Shown one piece after another: positions 1-7,792 of a stretch of DNA of 23,139 nucleotides. Position 1 is the stretch's first letter, and each line of letters opens with the position of its first letter. The translations under genes were made by a program, and so were the position numbers. Source of the DNA: Chara braunii (Eukaryota > Streptophyta > Charophyceae > Charales > Characeae); assembly GCA_003427395.1 (NCBI GenBank), contig BFEA01000003.1, forward strand, positions 2,587,487-2,610,625. The letters run 5' to 3'. Below the pieces are notes generated by a model. It was given only the letters and a program-made list of their open reading frames with translations. It ran no database searches and was not told the DNA's origin.

Positions 1-13
1 GTAACCTCACCTC

Positions 14-150
14 CTTGGCCTCAAGGGCCAAGCATCGTAACCGGCACCCTTGGCCTCAAGGGCCAAGCATCGTAACCGGCACCTCCTTGGCCTCAAGGGC
101 CAAGCATCGTAACCGGCACCCTTGGCCTCAAGGGCCAGGCATCATAACCA
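14..150. repeat. Four tandem copies of a palindromic 35-37 bp unit
   Basis: Each unit contains the inverted repeat CTTGGCC-TCAAG-GGCCAAG (arms 7 bp, loop 5) followed by CATCGTAACCGGCAC. Arms start at 14, 49, 86 and 121, so spacing alternates 35, 37, 35 bp. The fourth copy has one arm change (GGCCAGG) and a diverged tail. The array is cut by the window edge, so more copies may lie to the left. Confidence 0.9.
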
Positions 151-236
151 CTGAAGCCATGCCAAGGTGTTGAAAAGTGGAACCATACCGGTCGTGATAT
201 CCCACCCCACCCCTGCATGGCCGCAGTGTCCATACT

Positions 237-242
<6 letters not shown>

Positions 243-292
<50 letters not shown>
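243..292. repeat. (CA)25 microsatellite
   Basis: An uninterrupted CA dinucleotide run. It makes the Cys/Val-rich open frame on the opposite strand an artefact. Confidence 0.97.
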
Positions 293-294
<2 letters not shown>

Positions 295-424
295 ACCACA
301 CACGGGCAGTCGTTCGTGCCCCTAGGCATCAGCATCAGAGGTCCCATGGATCCTAGTCCACTGATGCTGATGTGCTTTCCAACTCTCTTTTGATGTCTCC
401 TTGCAACTACTCTCTCTCTTTCCC

Positions 425-659
425 TTAAACCACCAGTACCTGTCTTCGGCGAAGTCACGAGTCAAAAACACGATATTCCCAAGTCGTCGGATAAACAGTG
501 CCACAGGACCAAAATGGCTGGCAGCATCAGCCAAAAGAGAGAAAAAACAAAAACGCCCCGACCCGACAGCGATTTTTGTGATTATTTGGCGCACAGGGGC
601 AATCCGCCTTCGAATTGGCAAAAACTTCAAACAGAGGTTCAAACGTGTTGATGGTTTAA
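425..659. mobile_element. Short inverted-repeat (MITE-like) element, TTAAACC family
   Basis: It begins TTAAACCACCAGTAC and ends GATGGTTTAA, an imperfect terminal inverted repeat. The interior carries GGACCAAAATGGCTGGCAGC followed by an A-rich GCCAAAAGAGAGAAAAAAC segment. The same segment is found reversed in the element at 2124-2328 (GGCTGGCGCCACCAGCCAAAA on the minus strand), so the two belong to one family. No transposase is encoded. Both ends carry TTAA, which would fit TTAA-target insertion, but the adjoining bases do not match the usual piggyBac terminus, so the superfamily is unassigned. Confidence 0.6.
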
Positions 660-944
660 CTGAACATACTGCAATAGCACGTTGCCCAATGTATGTGACT
701 GCAATTATGGCCAGATATAAAGTCCAGAACTACGTCAAAAAAGCCCTACCAACTTCACCCGAACAGAACGCCCTGTCATTATGGATGTACACAGACACTG
801 AAGTTTGCACCAAACACACAGCTAGAATGACCGGGCGTTCCCTTCGGGGGTGAAGACGATAGTGTGAGTATGCCCTCATCCACTTGGGATACACACTGGC
901 ACGGGATGAGAACACACAAATTGCCAGAAAGTGGAAGTCTTATA

Positions 945-1014
945 CGACAAACAAATTTTGTGTAGTATGTACACTTGTGCGACTAACAAATTTTGTGTAG
1001 TATGTACACTTGTG
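945..1014. repeat. Two tandem copies of a 35-bp unit
   Basis: The unit runs CGACaAACAAATTTTG...ACTTGTG. Copy 1 is 945-979 and copy 2 is 980-1014, differing at one base (CGACA versus CGACT). The flanking stretch 660-944 holds no feature I can support. Confidence 0.9.
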
Positions 1015-1149
1015 CGACTCCTCACGTAGGTAAGTCTCTCTCTCTTGCTCACTTTTCTACCCTACTTTGACATGCATCACTCCTCTCTGCATGTCCTTTC
1101 CTCTCGCTCCCTCACTCTTGTTACATGCTGCGCCTGCAACAGGCTGCAC

Positions 1150-1340
1150 GGGCCATTTTCAGGCCCGTGACGTTTTCAGGCCAAAAGCCTGAAAACAAGG
1201 GCCTACAGGCCCTGTGTCGTTTCAGCCTGAAAGCCTGAAAACAAGGGCCTACAGGCCCTGTGTCGTTTCAGCCTAAATCAGGGCCTTTTCGGCCCTGAGC
1301 CTTTTCAGCCTGAAACTGAGGGCCATTTTCAGGCCCTCAT
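1150..1340. repeat. Satellite-like block, 46-bp period, GCCTGAAA/GGCC-rich
   Basis: Two near-identical units start at 1186 and 1232 (AGCCTGAAAACAAGGGCC...). They are flanked by diverged copies of the palindromic motif GGGCCATTTTCAGGCCC at about 1150 and 1319. The words GGGCC, GGCCC and AGCCTGAAA recur throughout. It is non-coding in all frames examined. Confidence 0.85.
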
Positions 1341-1833
1341 CAGATCGACCCGCCCTGAAACTCAGGCACCATTCAGTCCTTTTTATACCCATTGCGGATC
1401 CTCGGTTATTTATGTACATCACCCAACTGGGCATGTAACACTCTCCTCTCTTGGCTATGGTGCTGCGTGCCATCGAATTAGCTGCTCCGGTCTCTTTGCC
1501 TCATTCGTTGCTTGACTGCACAAGACGACAACAAGAGAGCTTCCTTGTTAAGCATGAATGGACGTGTTGATGCTCTGTTGCTGCCAGCCTTAGGGCATAC
1601 TCATGCTATGACTTTTTCCTCAACGCTGTGAAGGTCTTGCCGCAATTGTGGTCAGATGCATTTTGGGAAGTGCTTGTGTTAGTATGCCCTTGCAGCTGCA
1701 GTTCCCAGATATGGATCTTTCCTGACTGGTACCCTATGCCAACCGTCCGTGGTCTGGTTGGTTTCAAAACTTTCGATGCGTCTGGCGTTTTCACTGAGTT
1801 TCCTGGGACTACCCTAGCATCATCTTAGGGTGT
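1341..1833. other. No gene recognised
   Basis: Only short overlapping open frames on both strands; none resembles a known family. I see no repeat or RNA structure here that I can support. Confidence 0.5.
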
Positions 1834-1835
1834 TT

Positions 1836-1957
1836 AAAAAAAAAAAAAAAAGAAAAAAAAAAAGCTGTGTTTCAGACTCACAGAGGGACTCAGTCTGCCT
1901 ATTGGTAATGAATGAAGTGGGTCTACTACCGGACTTTTTTTTTTTTTTTTTTTTTTA
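1836..1957. repeat. Poly-A tract and poly-T tract flanking about 70 bp
   Basis: A-rich run at 1836-1863 (one internal G) and an unbroken T run from about 1934 to 1957, with about 70 bp of unique sequence between. The opposed A and T tracts could be tails of two retroposed sequences in opposite orientation, but I see no SINE head next to either. Confidence 0.7.
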
Positions 1958-2123
1958 TAACCTATGAGCCTAATGGACGAGCCTACAGCCTACTGGGTCG
2001 GGGCTGTGATATATGGGATGTTTTGGGACTTGGAGTTGGGGCCGAAACTCTGAGATGTGTGAAATTCTTTCAGCCCCGCCGCGGCTTCAATTGGAGGCCC
2101 TCCTAGAATGCTAAGATTTTTGC

Positions 2124-2328
2124 TTAAACCACCAGTACAATCGTGCCTGGAGGCCCTCCACTGCGCGCCAAGTTTTGCCAAACCGCCAGAGGTGCATTTT
2201 TTCCCCCCTTTTTTGGCTGGTGGCGCCAGCCATTGAGGTCCGGGAGGCCCGAGCCGCAAAATTTTCGGAGCAGGCCAATTCGCGCCGAAACATTTTCTGC
2301 TTGGCTGGGCCATGTGCTGGCCGTTTGA
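2124..2328. mobile_element. Short inverted-repeat (MITE-like) element, TTAAACC family
   Basis: Left end TTAAACCACCAGTAC, right end GTGCTGGCCGTTTGA; the reverse complement of the right end is TCAAACGGCCAGCAC, an imperfect match. The segment before the right end (GGCTGGGCCATGTGCTGG) closely resembles the right ends at 5466-5488 and 22057-22082. The interior includes the palindromic GGCTGGTGGCGCCAGCC shared in reverse with the 425-659 element. Length is 205 bp and no coding capacity is visible. Confidence 0.7.
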
Positions 2329-2377
2329 TCATCTGCAATTCCAGTTCTCTATCTCGCTTCAAGCTGTTTGTAATGTG

Positions 2378-2461
2378 AAAACTATTCTTGGGGTTTTCCT
2401 ACCTAGCTGGTACTTTGGCGAAACTATTCTTGGGGTTCTCCTACTTAGCTGGAACTTTTGG
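2378..2461. repeat. Two tandem copies of a 42-bp unit
   Basis: The unit contains GAAAACTATTCTTGGGGTT, then CTAGCTGG and ACTTTGG. The second copy starts 42 bp after the first, with a few substitutions. Confidence 0.85.
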
Positions 2462-2504
2462 GACCATTTATACTCTTGTGGGTCCTGCTCCATCCATCCT
2501 ACTT

Positions 2505-2557
2505 GGTTTGTTTGTTTGTTTGTTTGTTTGTTTGTTTGTTTGTTTGTTTGTTTGTTT
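2505..2557. repeat. (TTTG)n microsatellite
   Basis: About 13 uninterrupted TTTG tetranucleotides. It explains the LFVCLFVC and KQTNKQTN strings of the open frames on either strand. Confidence 0.97.
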
Positions 2558-2761
2558 CAAATTGTTTGTTGTTGTTGCCCCTTGTTCGCTGCCGTCGAAA
2601 CGCGTTGAGGTTTCAATTTTTTCAAGGAGATTTGCAATTGTTCTTTCTGCATTACGGCGTTTCACGCCTTTTTCTCATGTTGTGTACATGACGTGTGATT
2701 TCCCTTACCTTAACCTTGTTGTTGCCCCTTGTTGCTCTTGTTGCTGTTTTTTGTACTGTTG

Positions 2762-2928
2762 TTAAACCGCAAGTACACGGCCCCAGCCTTGCATAAAGTT
2801 TTTTCGACGCCACAATGCCGCACGGCCCGGGGCGCCGTTGGAAAAACAAAAATGTGCGGCCCTCCGAAGTGGTGCCGGTTTCATGCTGACACCCGCAGGC
2901 CGATGTATGGTGTACTGGTGCTTTCAAG
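2762..2928. mobile_element. MITE-like element, inverted sister of 21908-22082
   Basis: Starts TTAAACCGCAAGTACAC and ends GTACTGGTGCTTTCAA. Read in reverse complement, the whole element lines up with 21908-22082: shared blocks include GTGTCAGCATGAAACC, GCACCACTTCGGA and GCAAGGCTGGG. Two full-length relatives about 19 kb apart in opposite orientation, with the same termini, show that this is a defined dispersed element rather than chance similarity. It is 167 bp and non-autonomous. Confidence 0.82.
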
Positions 2929-3502
2929 TTGCCCCCTTCTTTCCATTGTTAGTTTATTTTGATCAACGGTCTGATCAATGTCATAGCTACCGTCCATATT
3001 GGGTGGAATCCTTGGTCTAATATGCAAAAGGAAAGAGTTATCTCTGAGTCGAAAGGCAGCAGCTTGGATGCATGGAACATGGGTAAGTTTGCTGGTGGAG
3101 ACTGGACCCACATTGACCGATGAGGCCCCCGTCTGATTTCCCGGACCCGTTCCCCTCCCCCACCCCACCCTTGCCCTGATGGAAGTTTTTTTTTTCCCTT
3201 TCTGATGGAAGTTCTCACCTGACCAAGCTGCAAGATTGTGACAAGATTGGATCTGACGAGACTGTGAAAAGCGCCCCCCGGTGCCACTGGGTGATGCTTT
3301 TCAAACGATCTCCTGTTTCTTCCAGAATCCTCCTTTTTCCCAAGTGCGGCTTCCAAAGAGGAGGAAGCCCTTCCCAAGCTCACTACCACCTGCTCAGTCA
3401 ATCCCCTGGTAATCAGGGCAATCGATGGTGGCAGAATGACACTAAGACTATTTTGACAAAAAATGCTCTGATGGTTGTGCTCAGACGGTTGATGTAAAAC
3501 GG
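2929..3502. other. No gene recognised; long minus-strand frame considered doubtful
   Basis: A 233-codon open frame runs on the minus strand (2949-3650). It begins in an A/G-rich simple-sequence stretch and its first third lies over the repeat at 3503-3612. I recognise no domain in it. A small inverted repeat TTGATCA-ACGGTC-TGATCAA lies at 2959-2978. Confidence 0.4.
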
Positions 3503-3612
3503 GACGCTGGGCCCGGTTTCCAGCAGGTGCGGCTCCCCACCAATGAACTGGAGCATCCAGGATGACCGCTAGGGGAGGGTTGCTCGTATCACCCCACCTA
3601 TCGGCAAGACTG
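3503..3612. repeat. Dispersed repeat shared with 5500-5610
   Basis: Starts GACGCTGGGCCCGGTTTCCAG and continues CAGGTGCGGCTCCCCACCAA, CCGCTAGGGGAGGG and TATCACCCC. The copy at 5500 has the same blocks in the same order with scattered substitutions and one 1-bp gap. Unlike that copy, this one has no visible inverted right arm downstream. Confidence 0.85.
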
Positions 3613-3716
3613 ATTGAAAAAAAAAGAAAAAGAAAAAAGCGGGACATCAATGACGTAGAACGGACGACCTACATTCGTTATCAGGGTTTGTCGTATTCGG
3701 GGGAAGACGCACCCGT

Positions 3717-3717
<1 letters not shown>

Positions 3718-3760
<43 letters not shown>
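3718..3760. repeat. (TC)n microsatellite
   Basis: About 21 TC dinucleotides without interruption. Confidence 0.97.
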
Positions 3761-3762
<2 letters not shown>

Positions 3763-3931
3763 AACAATAGAGATTTTCCCCGGACACAACGCACCCTCAT
3801 TTTTGGTGCACTGACCAGAAAAATAGCTTGTATATCAGGGTGCATTTTGCTTGGGGAAATACGTGACCGTGCTTTAGTCCGAATTCAGGGGAAGATGCGC
3901 CCAAATTCAAATCAGTTCGCTGGCGGGCCTG

Positions 3932-3951
3932 GGTCGTTTTAGTAAACGACC
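3932..3951. repeat. Perfect inverted repeat, 8-bp arms
   Basis: GGTCGTTT-TAGT-AAACGACC. It could form a small hairpin. It lies in otherwise featureless sequence, so the function is unknown. Confidence 0.6.
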
Positions 3952-4006
3952 AGAGACGGCTTGGTACGCGTGGGGACACTCCGGGACGGCCTGGGACAGC
4001 ATCGGG

Positions 4007-4035
4007 CCTGCTATTACTGCCTTTTCAAACTGAGG

Positions 4036-4084
<49 letters not shown>

Positions 4085-4199
4085 ATACTGAGGGCCTGCC
4101 ATTACCACTTGGTCCTTTTTTTTTTGCATTTCCAAACTGGGGGCTTGCCATTACCGCTTAGTCGAGTTTCTTTTTGCCTTTCCGAACTCAAAACCTGCC
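4007..4199. repeat. Degenerate tandem repeat of about 49 bp with a 38-T expansion
   Basis: The unit reads CCTGCCATTACC..CTT.GTC, a T run, GC.TTTCC, AAACTGAGGG. Units start near 4007, 4095, 4144 and 4194 (last one partial). In the first unit the internal T run has grown to about 38 T (4041-4079), while its neighbours keep 5-10 T. Confidence 0.7.
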
Positions 4200-4227
4200 T
4201 AGTCCACACATGTTTCTAAAATAAAGG

Positions 4228-4264
4228 TATATGAGTCGGTGAAACTCCGACGAAACAGTTTGTC
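4228..4264 (+). ncRNA. Hammerhead-ribozyme-like core, copy 1 (degenerate)
   Basis: Stem II is perfect: GTCGG (4235-4239), loop TGAAACT, CCGAC (4247-4251). It is followed by the invariant GAAA (4252-4255), a minimal stem III ACA/TGT around loop GTT (4255-4263), and C17 at 4264 as the predicted cleavage nucleotide. The expected CUGAUGA box reads TATATGA (4228-4234), so three catalytic-core positions are changed and this copy is probably inactive. I could not find a convincing stem I. The short three-pair stem III is the arrangement described for minimal type I hammerheads in Penelope-like elements and related retrozymes. Confidence 0.5.
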
Positions 4265-4374
4265 ACAGCCCCTCGTTTGTTGTCCTCTTCTCTCTCTCTG
4301 CCTACGGTTTTACCGGGCAGTTCTGTTTGTGACGATATATAGCCTCCTGATGAGTCAGTGAAACTCCGGTGAAA
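4265..4374 (+). ncRNA. Hammerhead-like repeat unit: body plus core copy 2 (5' part)
   Basis: The body starts ACAGCCCC directly after the predicted cleavage point of copy 1. It includes a hairpin TGCC-TA-CGGT-TTT-ACCG-GGCA (4299-4319). It runs into an intact CTGATGA (4347-4353), then GTCAG, loop TGAAACT, CCGGT and GAAA (4371-4374). Stem II here needs wobble pairs and one mismatch. The rest of this core (stem III and cleavage site) lies at 4823-4832, beyond an inserted SINE. Rejoined on paper, the unit is 119 nt long. Confidence 0.5.
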
Positions 4375-4823
4375 ATCCAGCGGCCTAGCTCAGTTGGTAA
4401 GGCACGCCAGTGACATACAGGAGGTCTTGGGTTCAATCCCAACTGGCATCATGTACGTGCCTGGGTAAGCTTGGCGCCCGCCACCTAGAGATATGCCGTT
4501 GGTCTCCCTGAATGGCATTGAGCAAGGACTGCTGTGTTCATAGGGGGAGAGGACCGGACGGGAGACACAGCGATTGGCACATAGAAGAAGCTCGGTCCTA
4601 ATGCTACCGGCTTACCCCTGGCCGGTATTGGTGGGTGCAGCTCCCGCATGTTCCCTGGTTGGAGGCTTGAGCACGGATGTGGCTGCTACCGGGTTCCCCG
4701 TAATACTATAATGACAATAAAAAAGGCCTGAAAGGCTGTCCTGTCCAGATTCGACAGGTATTTGAATTGGTTGGGCTTAAAGAATTAGCCTTAAAAAAAA
4801 TAAAAATAAAAACTCCAATGAAA
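4361..4823. repeat. Target-site duplication pair flanking a SINE
   Basis: The left copy AAACTCCGGTGAAA (4361-4374) and right copy AAACTCCAATGAAA (4810-4823) are 14 bp with two differences. They bracket 4375-4809. Both fall within hammerhead core 2, which shows that the SINE landed inside an existing ribozyme-like unit. Confidence 0.65.
4375..4809 (+). mobile_element. tRNA-derived SINE, about 435 bp
   Basis: The head has a pol III box A (CCTAGCTCAGTTGGTAAGG, about 4384-4402) and a perfect box B (GGGTTCAATCCC, from 4430). An unrelated body of about 270 bp follows, then an ATAATGACAATAAAAAA segment and a terminal A-rich tail (TTAAAAAAAATAAAAATAAA). Acceptor-stem pairing of a true tRNA is absent, so this is tRNA-related and not a functional tRNA. 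A flanking 14-bp duplication supports retrotransposition. The SINE has no coding capacity and would need a LINE partner for mobility. Confidence 0.75.
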
Positions 4824-4920
4824 CAGTCTGTCACAGCCCCTTGTTGGTTGTCCCCTTCTCCCTCCCTCCCTGCCTACACGTTTACCGGGGTCCGGGCAGC
4901 TCTGTTTGACGATGTATAGA
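4823..4920 (+). ncRNA. Hammerhead-like unit: core 2 (3' part) and second body copy
   Basis: After the SINE the sequence resumes GAAACAGTCTGTC (stem III ACA/TGT, loop GTC, C17 at 4832). It then repeats the body seen from 4265: ACAGCCCC, TGTCC.CTTCTC, GCCTAC..TTTACCGG, GGGCAG.TCTGTTTG, GACGATRTATAG. After about 4920 the sequence departs into AT-rich GATA-like text, so a third core is not present. Confidence 0.55.
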
Positions 4921-5328
4921 CAAAATAGATATGATAGATAATATAGACATATAGATGTATAGATCTAGGCATGGTATGGGGGAGAGTGATGGAAATCTAG
5001 AAAGTTAAAAAAAGGGGCAGTCTTGGGAAGCAGGGAACGGTGGTGTGTTCAAGAGAGTACCTAGACCGCCAGGTGTTATGGACAGCAACAGGCGGCCCAA
5101 TTTAGGGCTGAAGAGGCGGTACTAGCCAAGGTTTACATCTCTCAGAAGATGATAGGCCTAGCAGTAATAGTAGGGAAGCTGTCTCTATGGGAGCAGTGCC
5201 GAAAGGCTCTTCCAGCCCTAATGGGAAGAGGCGTGTTTCTGTGTTGTATTACATAATATGTTAATATGAGCCTCAGTCCCCTGGGTTCAGGTAGTTCGTG
5301 CTGTCAGGAAGTCCGTGTGTTCAGATGC
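4921..5328. other. No gene recognised
   Basis: 4921-4975 is AT-rich with GATA/TAGA words. The remainder shows no long open frame, no RNA signature and no repeat that I can match within the window. Confidence 0.5.
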
Positions 5329-5488
5329 TTAAACCACTGGTACTTCCTACAGTCGCGTAGCGTTAACGCTACGCAATTTTAGGAAACGTACGGGCCACTA
5401 CAGGAGCGCCCGAATTCATCCAACTAGAAACGTTTCTACTCTATTTTTTTTCCGCGGCCGATAGCTGGGCCAAGTACTGGTGGTTTAA
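5329..5488. mobile_element. MITE-like element, TTAAACC family, with internal 20-bp palindrome
   Basis: Ends are TTAAACCACTGGTAC and GTACTGGTGGTTTAA, inverted with two mismatches over 15 bp, and both keep TTAA. The right subterminal GCTGGGCCAAGTACTGG matches the right end of 2124-2328. A perfect 20-bp palindrome occupies 5355-5374 (GCGTAGCGTT and its complement). The element is 160 bp with no open frame. Confidence 0.75.
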
Positions 5489-5499
5489 TTGTTCACTGT

Positions 5500-5765
5500 G
5501 ACGCTGAACCCGTTTTCCAGCAGGTGTTGCTCCCCACCAATATATCAGAGCAACCAGGCAGTCCGCTAGGAGGGGGTGCTCCTATCACCCCTTCTAGCAA
5601 AGGGACTTCTTCTTTCTTTCTTTCTTTCTTTTGTACTATCACAGAGAACTGCCCAGTGAACAGTTGACAGAAAGGGAGAAAAGGACAAGAAACCAGGGCC
5701 TGCCACAAGAAGTTCCTCCGCTAGAAGGGGTGATAGGACCGCACCCCCTCCTAGCGGACTGCCTG
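5500..5765. mobile_element. Inverted-repeat element with about 50-bp arms
   Basis: The left arm 5555-5608 and right arm 5712-5765 are reverse complements (CAGGCAGTCCGCTAGGAGGG..., CTATCACCCCTTCTAGC) apart from a two-base and a three-base difference. The left arm is preceded by 55 bp (GACGCTGAACCCGTTTTCCAG...) shared with 3503-3612, which is not mirrored on the right. The loop contains a short (TTTC)n run. It looks like a foldback-type non-autonomous element; no transposase is seen. Confidence 0.75.
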
Positions 5766-5995
5766 TCTGACTACAGTAGTGCCAACGCATAAAATACAAT
5801 GGTTATACCATATGTCCTCCATGGAAGCTATGGAATCTGGGCATCGCGACACCACTCTAGAAATGTGCAAAATGAGAATGAAGTTCAATGAACGTCTCGC
5901 TAGAACATGGCCAGATGCACCCGCCACTTCTTCGTCTTTTTCCCATTTTGAGAGTGGTGTGGCGAGGCCCTACAACCTTCAACCAAGGGGCCTAC

Positions 5996-6098
5996 CTTCT
6001 TCCCCCGAATACAACGTACGGTGATTATAGCTGTATTTGGGGTATCTTTCAGTCTAAATACAGCTATAATCACCGTATGTTGTATTGGGGGGAAGAAA
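5996..6098. repeat. Long hairpin: 43-bp arms, 17-nt loop
   Basis: Left arm 5996-6038 and right arm 6056-6098 pair almost completely (CGGTGATTATAGCTGTATTT with its complement is perfect; a few changes lie toward the base). Arm length, small loop and few mismatches resemble either a tiny foldback element or a young small-RNA precursor. Nothing in the sequence decides which. Confidence 0.8.
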
Positions 6099-6195
6099 GT
6101 AGCTCAGTTGGTACACCCCTGAAGTGTTGAAATACAGACTCGAGTTGGAATCCAGTCCAGATACCTTCAGACGAAGAGAATTAAATCATTCTGAG
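6099..6195 (+). mobile_element. tRNA-headed SINE-like sequence, copy 2
   Basis: Box A TAGCTCAGTTGGTACACC starts at about 6100. A degraded box B (GAGTTGGAATCCAG) lies within GACT...AGTC, which pair like a T-stem. It then runs into AATTAAATCATTCTGAGTTG, which resembles the text after copy 3. No clear A tail or target duplication is visible. Confidence 0.5.
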
Positions 6196-6518
6196 TTGCC
6201 CCGGGCGCGCCAGCTCAACGATGAGATCTACAGGCCGTCGCCCTCTATAAAACCGAGAAGGAAATTCAATAGAAAATTTATAAATGCAATATAACGTTCA
6301 CATATATTACTTGACAATGTGATGATATTCGTGTTTATTGTATCAGACTACTTCGATTGTAGAGATGCCATGCGGCACCTGTGCAACAAAAGGGCCTGTG
6401 TTATATGCTGGCTCCTTTGTATTGTGGTGAACAGCGCTGTTCACAATTTCTGCCCGACAGAGGCTAATATGTTAATCTGTCATGTGGAACCAAACAGCAA
6501 GCATGCCAGTGAGCTGAC
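6196..6518. other. No gene recognised
   Basis: A 75-codon open frame starts here but runs into the SINE head and has no recognisable domain. Confidence 0.4.
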
Positions 6519-6612
6519 TGACCTAGCTCAGTTGGCACACCCATGAACTGCTGACACGCAGGCCTGAGCTCAAATTCTAGTAGTGGAATCAGATGAGTAA
6601 AAATAATTCTGT
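6519..6612 (+). mobile_element. tRNA-headed SINE-like sequence, copy 3
   Basis: CTAGCTCAGTTGGCACACCC (from 6522) is a near-exact box A relative of copies 1 and 2. The box B region GAGCTCAAATTCTAG (about 6566) is degenerate. The following GAGTAAAAATAATTCTGTTGG aligns with the corresponding stretch of copy 2, so copies 2 and 3 are one family. Confidence 0.5.
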
Positions 6613-7768
6613 TGGTCAGTTCTATTGGAAGGGAGGGGTATTGCAGACAGACACAAAGAGTCGGCCGGCCAAAATTGCCGCCCACGAACGAGGCTGTGGC
6701 TAATAGACCGCACATCCCTCCAACAGAGATGCTAAGAGCGTTGTGCCCTAACTGGAGGCTCCTCTTTAGCTTTTCCTGTCCTACCTCCCCTTCCTCTACC
6801 CTGACCGTGGCGTGCCTCAGGCATGGTGCACGAGAGGTGGATCTAGCACCGAGAACTACGACCGAGAAAGTTGTGCAAGCAAAGATTACAATGAAGAGAT
6901 GGATCCGGAAAGATGGAAGTAGAAGAATGCTGAGAAAAATAGAGTTAGAGAAAATAACCAGGTTAGCTAAGAGGGACTACTGCATGCTACGTGAAGCTTA
7001 GCGATGAGAGGGATGGGTAGCGCAGAGAGAAGTTGAGAGAGAAAGATCAGCGCTTGGAGAAGAAACGTGGGCTAGGAGGAGAAGTGAGTACCGAAGGAGA
7101 GAGTGAGCGCTAACTGCGTAGAACCGCAGTGTAGGTTTCACAGTGAACCGCAAAAGGGGAACGAATGAAAACGCTGCTTATTTGTACTGGTTTTATACTG
7201 GAAGTGCGGTGCGTTTTGACCCAGCGGGGACGCTGGGTGGGGGTTTGGTATTATGTCGGAGGGCGCTGTATCCCGACCCTCCTCTGTGTGCCAAATCCCT
7301 GCTTGGTACTAGTCCTCCCTCTGATGCCTTGGCCTAGAGACGTATCTTGGGCCCCTGCTGTTCCTGGTACCAAGGCTGTACCTTGACGTGGACCAGTCCC
7401 GGTGACGTTGCCCTCAACAAAAGGGGTGCGCCACAGGACTTCCATTGGTCCACGCAAGCTCGGCTCCGTGCTGTACAGCAGAGCACAACCGGCTTGTGAC
7501 CGTGGTAGCCGCCGGGTTCGCCCTGGGACGCGGAGGTGAAAAAATCGGCTCAACCTTTTCTACTGCGCGCCAAATGCCCTCTAACCAGGTTATGGGTTAG
7601 GTGCACTAGGCGGAAGTCACTGTCANAAGAGAAAAGAAAAGAAAGAAAGAAAAGAGAAATAATAAAAACGTCGAGTCTAAATATGTTTTAGTTCGGGGGA
7701 AATCCAATGGCTTTGGGCCACTGTGACTTTACGTTTTCCCTTTCTTCCATTTTTGTTTTACAATTATC
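6613..7768. other. No gene recognised; contains the only ambiguous base
   Basis: Open frames of up to 129 codons are present but show no family resemblance. N is at 7626, followed by an A/G-rich (GAAA-like) stretch 7627-7662. A GTACTGGTTTTA at 7184-7195 resembles a lone terminus of the TTAAACC element family. Confidence 0.4.
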
Positions 7769-7792
7769 ATTATTATTATTATTATTATTATT
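7769..7792. repeat. (ATT)8 microsatellite
   Basis: Uninterrupted ATT trinucleotides. Confidence 0.95.

Noticed and set aside
93-458. Minus-strand 121-aa open frame
   Set aside because: It runs through the CA microsatellite (CVCVCV string) and a tandem palindromic repeat; no protein-like content.
945-1014. Telomeric or centromeric repeat
   Set aside because: Only two 35-bp copies, with no telomere-type motif.
2312-2765. Plus-strand Leu/Phe/Cys-rich frames
   Set aside because: They are translations of (TTTG)n and of a 42-bp tandem duplication in different frames.
2949-3650. Minus-strand 233-aa open frame
   Set aside because: The start lies in an AAAAAG simple-sequence stretch and the first part overlaps a dispersed repeat; no recognisable domain. 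Kept only as a comment.
4377-4450. Functional tRNA gene
   Set aside because: Box A and box B are good, but acceptor and anticodon stems do not close, and the sequence continues into a SINE body with an A tail and target duplication.
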